Virus record (IMG/VR): IMGVR_UViG_3300031651_000008
Coordinates: 1-36,950 of that record
Direction: 5' to 3' (one strand)
Source: a virus
DNA: 36,950 nt
Position numbers and translations under genes: made by a program. Positions 6,360-13,705 of this stretch are shown piece by piece. The first letter of the stretch is position 1; each line of letters opens with the position of its first letter. A model generated the notes under the pieces. It did no database searches, had not been told where the DNA came from, and saw only the letters and a program-made list of their open reading frames with translations.

Positions 6360-6611
6360 ATGAAAGGTGAAATAGCAGACCAAGCGGTTGATAGGAAGGT
6401 TGAGGATAAGCACGAAGCAGAGGAGAAGAAGCGGATAATCCAGCACATAGAGGAAGTATTGGGCTTTTGGTATCTTTCACGCCTGAACTTCTTTGATGCT
6501 GTTTATGAGGTTTATCAACTAGCCCAAGGTGATGAGCACATGGCTATGCTAAACAACTACCCCGACTGGATCGGTGAGATAAGAGATGAAGTTTGTAGTG
6601 GGGGTGGTTAA
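6360..6611 (+). CDS. Hypothetical helical protein
   Basis: 83 residues from ATG 6360 behind AGAGGAGGTAGCA; the in-frame start at 6336 has no ribosome site and overlaps the previous gene. Mostly helical with an aromatic central stretch (VLGFWYLSRLNFFDAVYEVY). Its TAA shares one base with the start of the ERF gene, so the two are translationally coupled. Confidence 0.6.
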   Translation: MKGEIADQAVDRKVEDKHEAEEKKRIIQHIEEVLGFWYLSRLNFFDAVYEVYQLAQGDEHMAMLNNYPDWIGEIRDEVCSGGG

Positions 6612-7180
6612 TGGAAAAGTCAGAAACAATCGGGGAACTAGCAAAAGCGTTAGTCAAGGTTCAGGCTGAATTACAACCAGCCGTAAAGGGGCAGGTTAAT
6701 CCTTTCTTCAAAAGTTCTTATGCCAACCTGTTGGAAATTTGGCAGGTATGCCGTAAACCATTAACTGATAATGGGCTATCTATTACCCAAATAGCAGATG
6801 ATAGGGAAGGTAAGACGAACCTAGAGACAGTCTTAATGCACGAAAGCGGAGAATGGATTAAGGGGTGCTTGCCGTTAATGCCTATTAAGCAAGACCCACA
6901 AGGACAAGGCTCGGCTATAACATACGCCAGGAGATATAGTCTCGCAGCAATCGTGGGCATATCTACTGAGGATGATGATGCTGAGGCAGCGACTAGCCAT
7001 AAAGTAAATCCTACTGCACCCGGGCTTGCCACTCAAAAGCAAAAGGATGATTTAGCTAAGTTTGATAAAGGGAGGGTTGCCGAGATTATGAAAGAGCGAG
7101 GCTTCCCAAGAGAACTGACCAAACTTAACGCTGACATTCTGCTTACTCAATTAACTGTTGAAGAGGAGGCAAAGAAATAA
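6611..7180 (+). CDS. erf: ERF-family single-strand annealing protein
   Basis: 189 residues. The core matches the ERF superfamily: KSSYANLLEIWQVCRKPLTD near residues 36-55, then NLETVLMHESGEWI, and the signature QGQGSAITYARRYSLAAIVG near residues 96-115, followed by the acidic EDDDAE. ERF proteins anneal complementary single strands in phage recombination and can circularise terminally redundant genomes. A C-terminal tail follows after residue 130. The start shares one base with the upstream stop. Confidence 0.93.
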   Translation: MEKSETIGELAKALVKVQAELQPAVKGQVNPFFKSSYANLLEIWQVCRKPLTDNGLSITQIADDREGKTNLETVLMHESGEWIKGCLPLMPIKQDPQGQGSAITYARRYSLAAIVGISTEDDDAEAATSHKVNPTAPGLATQKQKDDLAKFDKGRVAEIMKERGFPRELTKLNADILLTQLTVEEEAKK

Positions 7181-7190
7181 AGGAGGAGTA

Positions 7191-7481
7191 ATGGGAATAA
7201 CTAAAGGGGAATGGAAATCTCACAAAGGTTGGGTTTCTTGGGATGAGGGTGACATACAACTAATCAAAGATAGCAAAGGGGTATCTAACATTGCTTTTAT
7301 TCCTAGTGGTGAACACTGTATTGCCAATGCCAACCTTATAGCAGCAGCACCAGACTTGTATGAGGCGTTGAAGGATGCCCGAGAAATCTTTACTCAATAC
7401 GATGCCACTAATGGGGTAGTGTCAGGTATATCCCTAAAGCTCAATGAGGCACTCGCCAAAGCGGAGGGTAAAGATGGCTGA
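7191..7481 (+). CDS. Phage protein with LIAAAPDLYEAL motif
   Basis: 96 residues from ATG 7191 behind AAAGGAGGAG. The motif NANLIAAAPDLYEALKDARE near residues 48-67 is a hallmark of a very common small phage protein found beside recombination genes. The front half is beta-rich (GEWKSHKGWVSWDEGDIQLI). Molecular function unknown in the whole family. Confidence 0.75.
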   Translation: MGITKGEWKSHKGWVSWDEGDIQLIKDSKGVSNIAFIPSGEHCIANANLIAAAPDLYEALKDAREIFTQYDATNGVVSGISLKLNEALAKAEGKDG

Positions 7482-7689
7482 GCCAATAGCAAGACCAATG
7501 ATGGAGATAGTAGACAGTATCAGGAATTTATGCTCAGAAGTCCATGAGGCTGGCAAGGCTGAGGGCAGGAAAGAAGTGGTGGAGGCAGTAAAGTCAATGG
7601 GTTTTACCTATCTAGGTAAATGGTTTCCTTTTGAGAATTTTGAAGATTTGTGGCAAGCCAAGCTCAAAGAATGGGGGTTAAGTGAATAA
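7474..7689 (+). CDS. Hypothetical protein, paralogue of the gene at 13706
   Basis: 71 residues from ATG 7474, overlapping the previous gene by 8 bases. It shares with the product at 13706-13999 a pattern of G-x(3)-G-x-KEVV in a helix, a variable middle, and a closing W-x-A-x-LKExG. Function unknown. Confidence 0.6.
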   Translation: MAEPIARPMMEIVDSIRNLCSEVHEAGKAEGRKEVVEAVKSMGFTYLGKWFPFENFEDLWQAKLKEWGLSE

Positions 7690-8491
7690 AACATCAATAG
7701 AGTGGGTAAAGAACCCCGACAACAAAACGCAAGGGTTTACTTGGAATCCTATCACTGGTTGCTTAAATCACAACAACGGAATGTGCTTAGGTGGAGGCTT
7801 CCCTTGCTATGCCTATAAATTAGCTCATGGGCGATTGAAGCAGAGGTATTTGAATAACCGCAGTATCGCAAAGCTACCTCAAATAGTACCCAAGCCTAGT
7901 AATCCCTTCTATCCTCGCTTCTGGACTGAGAGGTTGAAAGAGCCATATCTAGTTAGGAAGCCAAGAGGCATCTTTACTGTTGATATGGGGGAACTCTTTG
8001 GAGATTGGATACCTCAAAATTGGCAAGAGGCAATAATGGGAGCTACTCTAGCAAATCCTCAGCACCGCTTCTATCTTCTCACCAAGCAGCCACAGAACTT
8101 AATCAAGTGGAGTCCCTTCCCTGAGAATTGCTGGGTGGGCGTAACTGCTACGAATAACGAAGCATATCAACTGGCTAAATGGTATCTAAATCGCATAGAG
8201 GCAAAGGTGAAATATATCAGCTTTGAACCCTTATTAGAGGCAATGCCTATGTCACCACCAATAGGGATAGACTGGGCTATTATTGGAGCACAAACTAAAC
8301 CATACAAGCCACCCGAAATAAAATGGGTTGAAGATTTGGTTTACCTTCTCGACAGATACCGAACCCCTGTGTTTTTCAAGGATAACCTAAAACCGCTATT
8401 TGCTGAAACGGTAACAATAGACGATAAATGGGTATGGGCTAAAGACCGTGGCTATGGTGGATTATACAGGCAGGAGATGCCCGTTGAGTAA
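7682..8491 (+). CDS. Phage Gp37/Gp68-family (DUF5131) protein
   Basis: 269 residues, GTG start overlapping the previous gene by 8 bases. N-terminal IEWVKNPDNKTQGFTWNPITGC, then three Cys (GCLNH, MCLGG, PCYAYKLA), GIFTVDMGELFGDWIP and HRFYLLTKQPQN are the landmarks of this family, which has a radical-SAM-like barrel and a Cys cluster. C-terminal PVFFKDNLKPLF also fits. Common in phages; its reaction is not established. It lies in the DNA-metabolism operon next to ERF. Confidence 0.85.
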   Translation: MNKTSIEWVKNPDNKTQGFTWNPITGCLNHNNGMCLGGGFPCYAYKLAHGRLKQRYLNNRSIAKLPQIVPKPSNPFYPRFWTERLKEPYLVRKPRGIFTVDMGELFGDWIPQNWQEAIMGATLANPQHRFYLLTKQPQNLIKWSPFPENCWVGVTATNNEAYQLAKWYLNRIEAKVKYISFEPLLEAMPMSPPIGIDWAIIGAQTKPYKPPEIKWVEDLVYLLDRYRTPVFFKDNLKPLFAETVTIDDKWVWAKDRGYGGLYRQEMPVE

Positions 8492-8513
8492 TAACCGATT
8501 CTACCGTGAGAGT

Positions 8514-8543
8514 GAGGGGGCTATCAAAGGTGGTAGTCCTCTC
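8514..8543 (+). promoter_or_regulatory. 12-bp stem-loop before the gene at 8561
   Basis: GAGGGGGCTATC (8514-8525) pairs over its full length with GGTAGTCCTCTC (8532-8543), with three G-T pairs and a six-base loop, then TTTATAAGGAGG. It could act as a weak terminator, a processing site or a translational switch, because the ribosome site follows at once. Confidence 0.5.
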
Positions 8544-8560
8544 TTTATAAGGAGGTAAAG

Positions 8561-8779
8561 ATGGATTGGGATTGGGAATATATAGAAAGGTGTCAATATC
8601 CTGTATATGACAAAGGTAAAAACACAGAGATTGCCTGTGGTGAACCTGCGATAGCACGGATAATGTGGGATGAAGAGCAGTATAACAGAGAGGAATTTAT
8701 CTGCCAGGAACACCTTAATTTCATGTTGAAGTGCGAAGCTAAGGCACACCTTGAAGATGTAAGTATTGAGGAATCCTAG
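8561..8779 (+). CDS. Small Cys/His-rich protein
   Basis: 72 residues behind ATAAGGAGGTAAAG. Cys near residues 11, 27, 47 and 57, with CQEH, suggest one metal site in the order C, C, CxxH. A similar C...C...CxxH order is seen in the product at 15627-15980. Function unknown. Confidence 0.65.
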   Translation: MDWDWEYIERCQYPVYDKGKNTEIACGEPAIARIMWDEEQYNREEFICQEHLNFMLKCEAKAHLEDVSIEES

Positions 8780-8935
8780 ATGGAACAAGATGAACATACA
8801 TGGTTAATGGATATAAGGGAAGCCCTTATAGAGATAGTCTTTCTATTAAGGGATATTAAAGACTCTCTTGATAAGTCACCCTCTAATAGTAAACCAACCG
8901 TTAAGGGTGGGGAGGGGTATAAGGGGAGGGGATGA
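8780..8935 (+). CDS. Small helical protein with Gly/Lys-rich tail
   Basis: 51 residues starting at the base after the previous stop. The front is an amphipathic helix (TWLMDIREALIEIVFLLRDI) and the end is low-complexity (VKGGEGYKGRG), produced by a purine-rich stretch that continues into the gap before the ATPase gene. Function unknown. Confidence 0.5.
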   Translation: MEQDEHTWLMDIREALIEIVFLLRDIKDSLDKSPSNSKPTVKGGEGYKGRG

Positions 8936-8973
8936 GGGGTAATAGGGGTAATAATAATAAATAAGAGAATGAG

Positions 8974-9966
8974 TTGTTTGACTTAAAGCGGTTTGTTAAG
9001 GGGCAGAAAGCTCTTGGATATAGCGTGGAAGAGGTGAAGGATTTGGTGAAGGCTCTAGCTATGGGTAATGGGTTTATCAAGGATGTTGATCAAGCGTTAG
9101 CCAGGACTGAAATCATCTTCAAGGCTGACCCAATCAGGAGCCTATCAGAGCAGATTAACGAGTGGGTTAGCGTTACAACGGGTTACTTTTCCGTTACAGA
9201 CTGTGACAGAGAGTTACATTGCGTTACACCGCAAACTAAAACAAACCGCAGGGTTATATTACATCGTTTGGTTGAAGCAGGAGTTCTTGAACGCCACCCT
9301 AAGAAGAATGGAATCTATCGTAGGATAGAAAATGAATCACCTGTTATCGAGTGGGAGACTGCGGATATATCAGCGACCATTCCTTTGAAGTGGCCGTTTG
9401 AGTTGGAGAATTACGCTCTTATCTACCCAAAGAACATTGCTGTAATCGCTGGTGCTCCCAACGCTGGTAAGACTGCGTTTCTGTTGAATCTTATCAAGCT
9501 GAATATGGATAAATACAGAGTCCACTATTACTCTAGCGAGATGGGGCCAGAGGAACTTAAATTGAGATTGTCTAAGTTTGGCAATAGCAACTGGAAGTTT
9601 GACGCTAGAGAGCGGAGTACCAACTTTGCCGATGTTATCTATCCCGACGACATAAACATCATAGATTATATCGAGATTACTTCTGGGGAATTTTATCTTA
9701 TTGGTGAGGAATTACGAGCGATATTCGACAAGCTAAACAAGGGCGTTGCAATCGTAGCGTTGCAGAAAAAGAGAGGGGCAGAGTTAGGAAGAGGTGCTGA
9801 GTTTTCATTAGAAAAGCCTCGCTTGTATCTATCAATGGATTCGGGGGCATTGAAAATCATTAAGGCGAAAAATTGGGCAATAAGTTCAGAAAATCCTAAT
9901 GGCGTTGAGTTTAGCTTTAAGTTAGTAGAGGGGGCTTCTTTTGTTGATATGCATGAAGTTACATAA
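8974..9966 (+). CDS. RecA-like ATPase with N-terminal winged helix (helicase-loader or helicase type)
   Basis: 330 residues, TTG start (an in-frame stop lies three codons upstream, and no ATG is near). Residues 60-125 look like a winged-helix domain (TNRRVILHRLVEAGVLERHP). Residues 150-320 are a RecA-fold ATPase: Walker A GAPNAGKT at 160-167, then YYSSEMGPEELKLRLSKF as in DnaB-type proteins, and IVALQKKRGAELGRGAEFSL corresponding to the QxxR-type region. It probably powers replication or recombination on DNA. Its 3' end overlaps the antisense endonuclease by 8 bases; the C-terminus looks natural, not broken. Confidence 0.82.
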   Translation: MFDLKRFVKGQKALGYSVEEVKDLVKALAMGNGFIKDVDQALARTEIIFKADPIRSLSEQINEWVSVTTGYFSVTDCDRELHCVTPQTKTNRRVILHRLVEAGVLERHPKKNGIYRRIENESPVIEWETADISATIPLKWPFELENYALIYPKNIAVIAGAPNAGKTAFLLNLIKLNMDKYRVHYYSSEMGPEELKLRLSKFGNSNWKFDARERSTNFADVIYPDDINIIDYIEITSGEFYLIGEELRAIFDKLNKGVAIVALQKKRGAELGRGAEFSLEKPRLYLSMDSGALKIIKAKNWAISSENPNGVEFSFKLVEGASFVDMHEVT

Positions 9967-10438
9967 GTTTTGGTTTATGAATCCGTGTATCATTCAGGGC
10001 TTTAACAGCCGCGTGGAGCTTATCCCTTTCTATAAGTTCTTCGTCTGTAAGTTTTTTAACTCTGCCTGTGAGTGTGTAATTGCGATTTCGTTGTCTATCA
10101 CAAAGTTGAAGGAGCAATTGAGCTTGCTCTTTTTTAATACGAAGATAGGGCAAGACGGCTATAATGCAATTACGTGCCGTTTTAAGGGTTGCACTCCAAC
10201 TGTATATGTCTTTATGTCGTGGGTGATGCGACTTTTCAAATGCCTTTCTACCACCAAAAGTTTCGTGCAACAAATTTACAATTTCAGGGCGTACTTGCTT
10301 GAAGATTATGCGTGGGGTATGTTGAGGAGATTTTGCCTTTGCGTTTGGAACACGCAGTACAGTAGTGTTTCGGTAGATACCAAAAGACCCATCACAATCC
10401 AAGCATCCTGCAAGGTAAACTATCAAATCATTGTTCAT
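9959..10438 (-). CDS. LAGLIDADG homing endonuclease
   Basis: 159 residues on the minus strand. The signature YLAGCLDCDGSFGIY near residues 8-22 is one LAGLIDADG helix with the catalytic aspartate, followed by RIIFKQVRPEIVNLLHETFG and LPYLRIKKEQAQLLLQLCD, typical of a single-motif dimeric enzyme. It cuts long DNA sites and promotes its own spread. It runs against the early operon, has its own promoter and no clear Shine-Dalgarno at the right distance, and lies directly behind the ATPase gene, the likely homing target region. Confidence 0.9.
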   Translation of the reverse strand: MNNDLIVYLAGCLDCDGSFGIYRNTTVLRVPNAKAKSPQHTPRIIFKQVRPEIVNLLHETFGGRKAFEKSHHPRHKDIYSWSATLKTARNCIIAVLPYLRIKKEQAQLLLQLCDRQRNRNYTLTGRVKKLTDEELIERDKLHAAVKALNDTRIHKPKLM

Positions 10439-10445
10439 AGCCTTA

Positions 10446-10454
10446 ATTATAACA
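10446..10454 (-). promoter_or_regulatory. Extended -10 promoter of the endonuclease gene
   Basis: On the minus strand TGTTATAAT is an extended -10 box (TGnTATAAT). No good -35 is visible. The expected start is within one or two bases of the ATG at 10438, again implying a leaderless message. Confidence 0.6.
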
Positions 10455-10498
10455 CATTGAGTTTATTTTAGGAAGCGATGATTAAAGGAGAAATGAGA

Positions 10499-10732
10499 AT
10501 GGGAATATGTGAATTATGCGGTAAAGAAGCAGACACAGAATCAACCTCCATGACTGGTTGCTATTGTATTGATTGCTTGCAGCTTGTTCGTTGCGAATGT
10601 CTAGAGGCTATCCGAAAATTACAGAAAGGGGCAAGGAAACGGCGAATAAATAAGGCGAATACCAATAAATCTAAAGAACAGTATGAAGGTGCTCTAAGCA
10701 ATCTCATGCAAGGTCCTAAAGAGGAGGAATGA
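10499..10732 (+). CDS. Small zinc-binding protein
   Basis: 77 residues from ATG 10499 (AAAGGAG at eight bases). CELCG near residue 4, then CYCIDC near 25 and RCEC near 36 give a zinc-ribbon-like set, followed by a strongly basic helix (KLQKGARKRRINKANTNKSK) that could bind nucleic acid. Other in-frame starts at 10478 and 10493 are too close to or ahead of the ribosome site. Confidence 0.65.
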   Translation: MGICELCGKEADTESTSMTGCYCIDCLQLVRCECLEAIRKLQKGARKRRINKANTNKSKEQYEGALSNLMQGPKEEE

Positions 10733-10734
10733 GA

Positions 10735-11037
10735 ATGGAAAGGTTATTGACAGATGAGGAGATAGATAAGGCTGTTCAAGATGCCGAAGATAAATTAGAT
10801 GAGGAGAGTGGTGGTGAAGCTTGGCTTAGTTATCGAGGCGAAACTTTAGTAATAGCAAAAGCCCAAGATGCCAAGACCCTCAAGGCAGTAGGGGGAAGCA
10901 TTGATGACTTTATACAAATGCACCTTTACGCAAGGCCAGACAAACCAATCGCCACTATGAAATTTGAAGATTGGATGGAATTGAAGAGAATTATTGAAAG
11001 CCTAAAGCGAGGCGAGATGCCAGAGGAGGGCAAATGA
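10735..11037 (+). CDS. Hypothetical phage protein
   Basis: 100 residues from ATG 10735 (an ATG at 10729 overlapping the previous stop would add two). Front: MERLLTDEEIDKAVQDAEDK, a phrase typical of short early phage proteins. Middle and end are helical and acidic (MKFEDWMELKRIIESLKRGE). Function unknown. Confidence 0.6.
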   Translation: MERLLTDEEIDKAVQDAEDKLDEESGGEAWLSYRGETLVIAKAQDAKTLKAVGGSIDDFIQMHLYARPDKPIATMKFEDWMELKRIIESLKRGEMPEEGK

Positions 11038-11207
11038 CTGAGGAATTTTGGGCAAGGGCAGAAAAGCAAGGTGGAATAGAGGTCGCAATAACTGATAAAG
11101 GGATAAAGGTTAGAGTGCCTGATTCTAAAAATCCTGCTCCACCTGCCCCTTATACATTGGAGGATTTTAAGCACTTTCTGGAGTTTCTGGCAAAGGAGAA
11201 GAAATGA
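11034..11207 (+). CDS. Hypothetical small protein
   Basis: 57 residues, overlapping both neighbours by 4 bases (ATGA type). A beta hairpin (IEVAITDKGIKVRVPD), a Pro-rich linker (NPAPPAPY) and a C-terminal helix (TLEDFKHFLEFLAKEKK). Function unknown. Confidence 0.6.
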   Translation: MTEEFWARAEKQGGIEVAITDKGIKVRVPDSKNPAPPAPYTLEDFKHFLEFLAKEKK

Positions 11208-11398
11208 CTTATGAGGAATTGGAGGATGCAATATGGGATATTGTTGCTGATAATGACGAAACTAGGGCACTAATGGCTATAATAGCTGAGAGGTGCTGGC
11301 TAAAGGATGAAGAAAGAGAATTATTAGGAAATCGTGGGCTAATAAAGGCTGGTTGGCATCCAGTAAAGGAGATAAAGAAGGAGGAGATAGATGGCTGA
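11204..11398 (+). CDS. Hypothetical small acidic protein
   Basis: 64 residues, helical (YEELEDAIWDIVADNDETRA, then LMAIIAERCWLKDEERELLG). The 4-base overlap upstream and 8-base overlap downstream put it firmly in the operon. Function unknown. Confidence 0.6.
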   Translation: MTYEELEDAIWDIVADNDETRALMAIIAERCWLKDEERELLGNRGLIKAGWHPVKEIKKEEIDG

Positions 11399-11606
11399 AC
11401 AGAAAGAAGAAGTTAAAACTAACGGAGACCCTAAAGCGTGGGTAAGGCAATGGATGGCGATAGTAAATACTATCTTCCTTGCTATTGGCGCAGGTATTGA
11501 GGTGTTTACTGAACTCAAGGTGCCACTCTGGTATATCAGCATAGCAGCACCGACGATAGGCTGGTTTTATATCAGTCGCGAGATTGAGAAATGGAAGCAA
11601 AAATAA
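11391..11606 (+). CDS. Two-helix membrane protein, holin-like in shape
   Basis: 71 residues. Charged N-terminus, two hydrophobic helices (about residues 21-38 and 46-60), and a basic tail (SREIEKWKQK). Size and topology match small phage holins, but its place in the early/middle operon is unusual for lysis genes; other membrane roles are possible. Confidence 0.6.
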   Translation: MAEQKEEVKTNGDPKAWVRQWMAIVNTIFLAIGAGIEVFTELKVPLWYISIAAPTIGWFYISREIEKWKQK

Positions 11607-11980
11607 AAATATATATCGCTGCACCCTATTCAAGTGATCCTGAGCAAAACACTCTAAGGGTATTAAAGGTTGCCGATAGATTATTAGAGATGGGATATAT
11701 CCCTTTCGTCCCTCACTTGAGCCACTACTGGGACAAGGTATCACCGAAACCCTGGGAGACTTGGATAGAGATTGATAGGGTGTGGCTTAGATATTGCAAT
11801 GTCTTGCTAAGGTTAACGGGTGAATCAAATGGTGCTGATGGTGAGGTTAAAGATGCCGTAAAGCTGCATATCCCTATCTTCTTTGCCATTAATGATGAGC
11901 TCACAGCCTTTGAAGAATGGGTGAAATTCAGGGAGATACACAAGAAAGGATGGAATGGAGTTGGGGATGGTTTGTTATAG
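11591..11980 (+). CDS. Nucleoside 2-deoxyribosyltransferase-like (DUF4406/DUF1937 type) protein
   Basis: 129 residues. IYIAAPYSSDPEQNTLRVLK at the front and MGYIPFVPHLSHYWD in the middle are diagnostic of this Rossmann-like family, followed by ESNGADGEVKDAVKLHIPIF with the acidic residue expected near the active site. Family members cleave or transfer the sugar of nucleosides or nucleotides. In a phage this could alter the dNTP pool. It overlaps the membrane gene by 16 bases. Confidence 0.75.
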   Translation: MEAKIKIYIAAPYSSDPEQNTLRVLKVADRLLEMGYIPFVPHLSHYWDKVSPKPWETWIEIDRVWLRYCNVLLRLTGESNGADGEVKDAVKLHIPIFFAINDELTAFEEWVKFREIHKKGWNGVGDGLL

Positions 11981-12036
11981 GGATGATGATTGGCTTAATC
12001 GCAGTGCTACTAATTTGGCTTAATAAGAAGATATAA
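11950..12036 (+). CDS. 28-residue single-span membrane peptide
   Basis: Out of frame over the end of the previous gene: MEWSWGWFVIGMMIGLIAVL and a basic end (LNKKI). One membrane helix with aromatic front and lysine tail. The start at 11950 has only AAGAAAGG directly ahead; an ATG at 11983 would give 17 residues. Tentative. Confidence 0.4.
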   Translation: MEWSWGWFVIGMMIGLIAVLLIWLNKKI

Positions 12037-12037
12037 G

Positions 12038-12448
12038 GTGAAGAAGATACGGGTAGATAAACTTGACAGGCTATTCTCTGAATATATCAGGCGAAGGGCT
12101 ATTCAAAGAGTAGGTGGTTGTGAGCGTTGCTTGGCTCAGAAGCACGACACAACAAGGGAAGATGGTTCTACCCGTCCAGCATATATGGAACTTCAATGCT
12201 CTCATTTCTGGGGGAGGGCGAAGCTCAATGTCAGGTGGGATGAAGATAACGCAGCGGGAATTTGCGCAGGCTGTCATTTATATCTGACCGCTAATCCAGA
12301 AGAACATAGCTGGTGGTTTGCAGAGCATTTAAGGCGGGAGAAGTTTGAGATGCTTCTTGCAAGAGCAAATGAAAAGGGCAGTCCAGACCGCAAGGCTATT
12401 GAGCTGTATCTAAAGCAGAAGCTAGAGGAGATTAAAGGGATTGAATGA
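12038..12448 (+). CDS. ninG: NinG/Rap-like recombination nuclease
   Basis: 136 residues, GTG start. LDRLFSEYIRRRA, a CERC knuckle near residue 28, then LQCSHFWGRAKLNVRWDEDN and AGICAGCHLYL make the zinc-bound HNH-like core of NinG (Rap) family proteins, which cut branched DNA during phage recombination. The C-terminal helix (LARANEKGSPDRKAIELYLK) also fits. It overlaps the methyltransferase start by 4 bases and works plausibly with ERF. Confidence 0.82.
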   Translation: MKKIRVDKLDRLFSEYIRRRAIQRVGGCERCLAQKHDTTREDGSTRPAYMELQCSHFWGRAKLNVRWDEDNAAGICAGCHLYLTANPEEHSWWFAEHLRREKFEMLLARANEKGSPDRKAIELYLKQKLEEIKGIE

Positions 12449-13356
12449 GATTCATAGATATGTTCTGCGGAATAGGGGGTTTTAGACTTGGGCTTGAACA
12501 AGCGGGTTCTCAAATACAGCAGGGCAAACAAGAAGAACAAAGAGGGCAAGATAGAGATAACCTATCACGAAGGGGAAATAGTGGGTTCTCTGAAAGGCCC
12601 AACGGGCAACCAGCGGAATTTCATTGTGTCTGGGCCAATGACAACGATAAATACGCCTGTCAAATCTACCGAAGGCACTTTGGGGAAGTCACAGAGGCAG
12701 ACATCAAAACAGTTGACGCTAGTGCCATACCAGACCACGAACTCCTCTGTGCGGGATTTCCTTGCCAATCTTTCTCTAAGGCTGGGAAGCGACGAGGCTT
12801 CGAAGATACTAGAGGGACACTATTCTTTGATATATGCCGAGTCCTACGGGCTAAAAGACCTCGCTTGCTTTTCCTTGAGAATGTTAGGGGGCTCCTCTCC
12901 GCTGACGAAGGTAGAACCTTTCTCATTATTCTACAATCGTTGGATGAACTGGGGTATGACTGTCAATGGCAGGTGCTTAACAGCAAGGACTACGGCGTGC
13001 CACAGAACCGAGAGCGGGTGTTCATTATCGGACATCTTAGAGGACAACCCAGACCAAAAGTATTTCCTCTCGGAGAAGCAGGTCAACTCAATGAAACAAT
13101 GGAACTCACAGGAGAACCCACTACCGGCTGTTTACGGGCGAGAGGAGAAGAAGATATGCACTCTGGTTTGAATCTAGTGAGCGAAATGGAAGGAATAAGG
13201 CGCTTAACTCCCATAGAGTGTGAACGCTTACAGGGATTCCCCGACAACTGGACGGCTGGTATAAGCGATGCGCAAAGGTATAAATGCCTGGGCAACGCCG
13301 TGAGTGTTCCAGTCATAGAGGCAATCGGAAGGCAGTTAATGGAGTTTAATGGCTGA
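12445..13356 (+). CDS. dcm: C5-cytosine DNA methyltransferase (Dcm family)
   Basis: 303 residues with all key motifs: I FCGIGGFRLG (7-16), IV GFPCQSFS with the catalytic Cys (about 104-111), VI ENVRG (about 143-147), VIII QNRERV (about 187), IX TPIECERLQGFPDNW and X GNAVSVPV. It would transfer a methyl group to cytosine C5 and protect phage DNA. Odd features: a 37-residue polar insertion (residues 22-58) between motifs I and II, a short target-recognition region of about 50 residues, and a long ORF in the +2 frame inside it. No restriction partner is present. Confidence 0.95.
   Translation: MRFIDMFCGIGGFRLGLEQAGSQIQQGKQEEQRGQDRDNLSRRGNSGFSERPNGQPAEFHCVWANDNDKYACQIYRRHFGEVTEADIKTVDASAIPDHELLCAGFPCQSFSKAGKRRGFEDTRGTLFFDICRVLRAKRPRLLFLENVRGLLSADEGRTFLIILQSLDELGYDCQWQVLNSKDYGVPQNRERVFIIGHLRGQPRPKVFPLGEAGQLNETMELTGEPTTGCLRARGEEDMHSGLNLVSEMEGIRRLTPIECERLQGFPDNWTAGISDAQRYKCLGNAVSVPVIEAIGRQLMEFNG
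12581..13171 (+). CDS. Nested out-of-frame ORF inside the cytosine methyltransferase
   Basis: The +2 frame is open from 12488 to 13171 (227 codons). A GTG at 12581 has AAGGGG five bases upstream and would give 196 residues. The product is not random-looking: SSVRDFLANLSLRL, WMNWGMTVNGRCLTAR, then CSLSDILEDNPDQKYFLSEK near the end. From memory, phrases like SLSDILE..P.KYFLS occur in a family of phage proteins encoded near Dcm genes. It may be a true overlapping gene or a shadow reading conserved because motif VIII is conserved. Confidence 0.4.
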   Translation: MGSLKGPTGNQRNFIVSGPMTTINTPVKSTEGTLGKSQRQTSKQLTLVPYQTTNSSVRDFLANLSLRLGSDEASKILEGHYSLIYAESYGLKDLACFSLRMLGGSSPLTKVEPFSLFYNRWMNWGMTVNGRCLTARTTACHRTESGCSLSDILEDNPDQKYFLSEKQVNSMKQWNSQENPLPAVYGREEKKICTLV

Positions 13357-13696
13357 ATACACTAAACAGGAAGCAAGGGAGTTAATCAATAAGACACATC
13401 GCAAGTGGGTGGAGACTTGCTTACGGCAGGACATAAGAAACTATATGGAGCTATGCCCTGCTTTAGGCGAGCCGAGCGAGACGACTGTAATGGACTGGGC
13501 TACTGATATTTATCATTACAAGCCGAATGGGTTACATAACGGCTGGGCGAAGAAGCTCATCAAGAGAGCATTAAAAGCCGAGAAACTGCCGACAAATGTC
13601 CGAGAAACTAGCTTCGTGGTGTATTCAGAAAGGAATATCCCGCAAGTTTCCCTGTATAGCCCGAAGCTGGCAGATATAACGTTGTTGATAAAATAA
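13349..13696 (+). CDS. Hypothetical protein
   Basis: 115 residues overlapping the methyltransferase by 8 bases. Helical and basic in the middle (NGWAKKLIKRALKAEKLP), with a beta-rich end (SFVVYSERNIPQVSLYSPKL). The placement directly behind a methyltransferase might suggest a DNA-linked role, but nothing is recognised. Confidence 0.55.
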   Translation: MAEYTKQEARELINKTHRKWVETCLRQDIRNYMELCPALGEPSETTVMDWATDIYHYKPNGLHNGWAKKLIKRALKAEKLPTNVRETSFVVYSERNIPQVSLYSPKLADITLLIK

Positions 13697-13705
13697 AGGA
13701 GGAAC

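Noticed and set aside
9941-10471. Rightward ORF of 176 codons over the endonuclease
   Set aside because: It is antisense to a clear LAGLIDADG gene, has odd composition (rich in F, C, S) and no ribosome site.
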